A DNA stretch of 10,825 nucleotides from JBLYYQ01 sp048550035 (lineage in GTDB: Bacteria > Nitrospinota_A > UBA7883 > JBLYYQ01), in assembly GCA_048550035.1 (NCBI GenBank), contig JBLYYQ010000128.1, positions 1 through 10,825 of the forward strand, in the 5' to 3' direction. A program made the position numbers and the translations under genes. The notes beneath the pieces were generated by a model. That model saw only the letters and a program-made list of their open reading frames with translations, searched no databases and had not been told where the DNA came from. Of the stretch, positions 8,302 to 10,825 are shown one piece after another; position 1 is the stretch's first letter, and each line of letters begins with the position of its first letter.

Positions 8302-8327
8302 ATAGAACTATCATTGAAAAATATAAT

Positions 8328-8404
<77 letters not shown>

Positions 8405-8414
8405 CTAGCACTCT

Positions 8415-8442
8415 ATAATAGTCGAGCAAAAAAGTTTGTCAA
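8415..8442 (-). promoter_or_regulatory. Strong sigma-70-like promoter of tRNA-fMet
   Basis: On the minus strand a perfect TTGACA (8442-8437) is followed after 16 bases by TATTAT (8420-8415); ATTATA with a 17-base gap overlaps it. Transcription would begin a few bases before the tRNA 5' end at 8404, giving almost no 5' leader. Confidence 0.65.
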
Positions 8443-8457
8443 CTATCTTTTCACAGC

Positions 8458-8485
8458 TTGACTTAAAATTTCTACCTTTTATCAT
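8458..8485 (+). promoter_or_regulatory. Sigma-70-like promoter of grpE
   Basis: TTGACT (8458-8463) and TATCAT (8480-8485) are separated by 16 bases, each matching consensus at five of six positions. Transcription would start near 8492, about 32 bases before the grpE ATG. A clear heat-shock sigma-32 promoter (CTTGAAA with CCCCAT) is not seen. Only 15 bases separate its -35 box from that of the divergent tRNA promoter. Confidence 0.5.
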
Positions 8486-8523
8486 GTCCTATTATCGCCT
8501 CATTAAAAAATTTTAGGAGTTAT

Positions 8524-9039
8524 ATGTTAGAGCCTGCTGAAGAGATTGATCAAGACGATCAAGTCAAACAGTTGAAAAATCAGATCAATATCTTGAATGA
8601 GGAGATTTTATCTTTAAAGGATCAGTCGCTACGTGCTATCGCCGACGCTGATAACTATAAAAAGCGGTTGGATAAGGAGAGTCAAGAGGCTAAATCATTT
8701 GCTGCGGTCTCAATTATTAAGCAACTGTTACCTGCAATTGAAAATTTAGAAAAGACTCTTGAGGCTGCAAAACATGAAAAGAGCACTTTTGAGACTCTAA
8801 TTACTGGTGTTACTATCACAATTGAAGAAATTTTTAACATTTTGAAAAAACTTGGGTTAGAAAAAATTGAAATTCCTAGTAGAAAGTTTGATCCTGCTAT
8901 TTGCGAAGCGGTCGGAGTTATAAGTAGTGGAACTTGTGACGAAGGTGAAATTGCTAATTTATTACTAGCAGGCTACAAATTCAAAGGACGAGTCATCCGA
9001 CATGCTAAAGTCCAGATCGAATCAGCACTTGATAACTAA
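8524..9039 (+). CDS. grpE: GrpE, nucleotide exchange factor of DnaK
   Basis: GrpE releases ADP from DnaK so that the Hsp70 chaperone cycle can restart; it is cytoplasmic and dimeric. The product has 171 residues, at the short end of the bacterial range (E. coli 197), mainly because the N-terminal tail is short. Residues about 12-60 form a heptad-rich coiled coil (QVKQLKNQINILNEEILSLK), running into DNYKKRLDKE, the conserved stretch before the dimer helices. The C-terminal beta domain has the family signature: KFDPAICEAVGV, then AGYKFKGRVIRHAKVQI. The usual His of FDPxxHEAV is Cys here. An AGGAG at 8515-8519 four bases before the ATG fixes the start. No dnaK, dnaJ or hrcA lies in the window, so grpE is separate from the common chaperone operon. 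An MFS gene follows after 33 bases. Confidence 0.96.
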   Translation: MLEPAEEIDQDDQVKQLKNQINILNEEILSLKDQSLRAIADADNYKKRLDKESQEAKSFAAVSIIKQLLPAIENLEKTLEAAKHEKSTFETLITGVTITIEEIFNILKKLGLEKIEIPSRKFDPAICEAVGVISSGTCDEGEIANLLLAGYKFKGRVIRHAKVQIESALDN

Positions 9040-9072
9040 TTCGATCCAATTTAATAAAATATAGATCAAATT

Positions 9073-10266
9073 GTGTTGAAATCTCAATTTAATCCAGATG
9101 AATTTAACGCAATCAAAGGTATTTCAATAGTTATTGCTCTTCGAATGCTTGGGCTAGCTATCGTTATTCCACTTTTTTCTTTACATGCCGCATCTCTTCC
9201 GAATAGCTATCCGTTAGCGGCCGGAGTTGCATTTTCAATCTACGCATTGACACAAGCATTACTACAAATTCCGTTTGGATTTTTATCTGATCGGATCGGT
9301 CGAAAAAAGGTAATTGTAGGAGGGCTAATACTCTTTATTATAGGGAGTATTATCTGTGCAGTGACAGACGATATCTATATCCTAGCAGTAGGACGCTTTA
9401 TTCAAGGCTCAGGAGCAATCGCCTCAACTGCCCTTGCGTGGGTTGCAGATATAACTTCAGAAAAAAGAAGGGCCATTGGCATGGCTATTGTCGGTATGGG
9501 TATTGGGCTTGGATTCACTCTCGGAATCATTATAGCACCTATCATTGCATCTTTTGCTGGAATCAGACTCCTCTTTTTACTCTCTGCTCTCCTTGCTTTA
9601 GCTGCAATTGTCTATACATTAAGATTAAAGGAGACTGTACAACTAGTAAATAATGAAAATGAAAAGTTTAGCCTAAATATTGTTAAAATAGTCTCTAGCG
9701 CGGTTAATCCCTTAATAGCAAAAGTATGCTTCATCGGATTTATCGCCAACCTTGCAATGATGGCGACATTTTTCATTATGCCACTTAGATTGCAAGATTC
9801 GGTAGGGATCGGTATGTTATGGCAAATCTACCTCCCTGTTGCACTTGCCGGTCTAATGAGCATGGTGATAGGAGCTAGGGTAGCTGATAGAGGTCATTAT
9901 AAATTAGTTATAATTTCAGGGCTTGGATTCATTCTGCTTGCAGATCTCATACTATTGCCGCTCAATTCATTGCTAGGAGATATCTTAAGTTTGGGACTCC
10001 TCTTTATAGGTTTTACAGCTCTAGAAAGTGTCCTGCCAGCATTGATTTCTAAACTATCACCACCTGACAAAAGAGGATCTGTAATTGGGCTCTACAGTCT
10101 TTCAATGTTTATCGGTGCGTTCTCAGGTGGAATAGTAGCTGGAGCCACTAGCGCAAATCTTCCTCTACTTTTCGCTGGCATCACTATTATGAGTTTTATA
10201 GGAATAATATTTGCAATTTCTATCAATAAAAGTTCATTACAGATTAAGCCTAAAGTCACTCTATAA
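9073..10266 (+). CDS. MFS transporter, YajR-like, without YAM domain
   Basis: An inner-membrane carrier of the major facilitator superfamily, probably proton-driven; the substrate is unknown. Its 397 residues are very hydrophobic and fit 12 membrane helices. Motif A is GFLSDRIGRKK (69-79) between helices 2 and 3, motif B is GRFIQGSGAI (107-116) in helix 4, and a weak second motif A (GARVADRG, 267-274) lies between helices 8 and 9. The N-terminus (IALRMLGLAIVIPLF) and the helix 2-4 region resemble E. coli YajR. YajR has about 454 residues with a C-terminal ferredoxin-like YAM domain; here the protein ends right after helix 12. The start is probably GTG at 9073; TTG at 9076 is possible, and an in-frame TAA at 9055 bounds it. 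No Shine-Dalgarno site is visible. It may be co-transcribed with grpE. Confidence 0.85.
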   Translation: MLKSQFNPDEFNAIKGISIVIALRMLGLAIVIPLFSLHAASLPNSYPLAAGVAFSIYALTQALLQIPFGFLSDRIGRKKVIVGGLILFIIGSIICAVTDDIYILAVGRFIQGSGAIASTALAWVADITSEKRRAIGMAIVGMGIGLGFTLGIIIAPIIASFAGIRLLFLLSALLALAAIVYTLRLKETVQLVNNENEKFSLNIVKIVSSAVNPLIAKVCFIGFIANLAMMATFFIMPLRLQDSVGIGMLWQIYLPVALAGLMSMVIGARVADRGHYKLVIISGLGFILLADLILLPLNSLLGDILSLGLLFIGFTALESVLPALISKLSPPDKRGSVIGLYSLSMFIGAFSGGIVAGATSANLPLLFAGITIMSFIGIIFAISINKSSLQIKPKVTL

Positions 10267-10288
10267 CTCTGTTATAATTCTATGAGCA

Positions 10289-10317
10289 TTGGGAATATTT
10301 GGATTGCCGATTATAAA
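10289..10317 (+). promoter_or_regulatory. Possible promoter of the metallophosphoesterase gene
   Basis: TTGGGA (10289-10294) and TATAAA (10312-10317) are 17 bases apart, in the 75-base gap after the MFS gene. The -35 match is modest. No terminator is seen in the gap, so read-through from the MFS gene is also possible. Confidence 0.35.
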
Positions 10318-10341
10318 ATTGTTTAAATTAAGAGAGGTGCA

Positions 10342-10825
10342 ATGAAAATTGCCGTAGTTTCAGATAGCCATGATCGGATACCGATGATCAAACAAGCGGT
10401 TGAGCTAATCAATAAGGAGAGATGCGATATAACTCTACATTGTGGCGATATAGTCTCACCTTTCGCAGCCAACGCTTTTCTCGGGTTATCAACTGAATTT
10501 CAAGCGGTATTTGGAAATAATGATGGAGAGAAAATTGGTCTACAAGAGCTGTTTATAGCAAATAATTGGAAATTAAACCAACGGCCATACGATTTCTTCA
10601 TAGGGCAATTTAAAATTGCAATGCTACATGAGCCAGATAATTTGCAAGCTTATAAAGCAAGAGATGATCTGAGCTTTGTTCTCTATGGGCATACACATAT
10701 CCCATCAATAGAAAAATTAAGTGACAAGCTGATAGTTAATCCAGGTGAGCTCTGTGGTTGGATAACAGGTAGATCAACTCTAGCAATCATTGACTCTAAT
10801 GAAATGAATGCAAAATTAATAGAAC
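10342..10825 (+). CDS. YfcE/MJ0936-type metallophosphoesterase, 3' end missing
   Basis: A small cytoplasmic calcineurin-like phosphodiesterase; family members hydrolyse phosphodiesters with two divalent metal ions, but the natural substrate is usually unknown. About 161 residues are in the window, which is nearly the full length of this family (about 160-185), and the frame is still open at the edge. Metal-ligand motifs appear in order: Asp8 and His10 in VVSDSHD, Asp36 in LHCGDIVSP, Asn59 in VFGNNDG, His96 in AMLHEP, and His117 and His119 in YGHTH. VNPGE (132-136) is a further family mark. The ATG follows AGAGGTG by a few bases, a good ribosome site. N-terminal sequence MKIAVVSDSH is typical. 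It is not covered by a complete open frame because the stop lies beyond base 10825. Confidence 0.93.
   Translation, partial: MKIAVVSDSHDRIPMIKQAVELINKERCDITLHCGDIVSPFAANAFLGLSTEFQAVFGNNDGEKIGLQELFIANNWKLNQRPYDFFIGQFKIAMLHEPDNLQAYKARDDLSFVLYGHTHIPSIEKLSDKLIVNPGELCGWITGRSTLAIIDSNEMNAKLIE

Larger units (their letters stand above)
7948..8327. other. Stretch without an intact gene between the fumarase operon and tRNA-fMet
   Basis: About 380 bases, AT-rich. It holds the leftward fumarase promoter near 7987-8014, the short methyltransferase-like open stretch at 8084-8266 and an imperfect direct repeat around 8241-8301. The 3' flank of the tRNA gene shows no clear stem plus T-run terminator. I see nothing else in it. 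Confidence 0.6.

Noticed and set aside
8405..8430. CTAGCACTC (8405-8413) matches the left half of the CIRCE operator (TTAGCACTC) at eight of nine positions, near grpE.
   Set aside because: The right half GAGTGCTAA is missing at the required 9-base spacing, and the half-site lies at the start of the divergent tRNA, about 110 bases before grpE. Chance is the simpler reading.
9438..9653. 71-codon frame inside the MFS gene.
   Set aside because: Shifted-frame translation of a conserved carrier; composition is not protein-like.
10267..10285. TATAAT at 10273-10278 just after the MFS stop, as a promoter.
   Set aside because: The sequence 16-18 bases upstream has no -35-like box; the pair at 10289-10317 is better.

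Overview
The window is AT-rich throughout and densely packed with bacterial housekeeping genes on both strands. Promoter-like boxes fit the standard sigma-70 pattern, and three starts look like GTG or TTG. The gene set is that of a free-living-type bacterium with a probably Gram-negative, proteobacteria-like flavour: CarAB with a complete allosteric domain, a class I fumarase split over two genes, a YajR-like MFS exporter and an exported transglutaminase-like protein. I cannot place it in a genus. The exported transglutaminase family and the fumarase type recall deltaproteobacteria-like or deep proteobacterial lineages, but that is a weak inference. No insertion sequence, prophage, CRISPR array or rRNA was seen.

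Layout. Bases 1-5726 read rightwards: the 3' part of carA, then carB (stop and start codons overlap by one base), then an exported transglutaminase-like gene starting a few bases after carB. These three look like one transcription unit. This unit meets a leftward block tail to tail, with only 4 bases between stop codons. The leftward block (7947 down to 5731) is fumarase alpha, fumarase beta (8-base overlap) and nth (endonuclease III). It starts from a good promoter at about 7987-8014, and a second possible promoter lies just before nth. Bases 7948-8327 hold no intact gene. They contain the fumarase promoter, a short open stretch that looks like the beginning of a decayed methyltransferase gene, and an imperfect direct repeat.

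Next comes an initiator tRNA-fMet gene on the minus strand (8404 down to 8328), whose promoter sits back to back with that of grpE. grpE (8524-9039) is followed after 33 bases by a YajR-like MFS transporter that lacks the usual C-terminal YAM domain. Last is the 5' part of a YfcE/MJ0936-type metallophosphoesterase, cut by the window end.

How the genes fit together. CarAB makes carbamoyl phosphate for pyrimidines and arginine. Fumarase serves the TCA cycle or fumarate metabolism. Endonuclease III repairs oxidised pyrimidines. GrpE is the nucleotide exchange factor of DnaK, and tRNA-fMet starts translation. Most of this is core metabolism and information processing. The less ordinary items are the exported transglutaminase joined to carAB, the split fumarase, the U1-U72 initiator tRNA and the methyltransferase-like remnant. 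I found no convincing evidence of a new multi-gene system.
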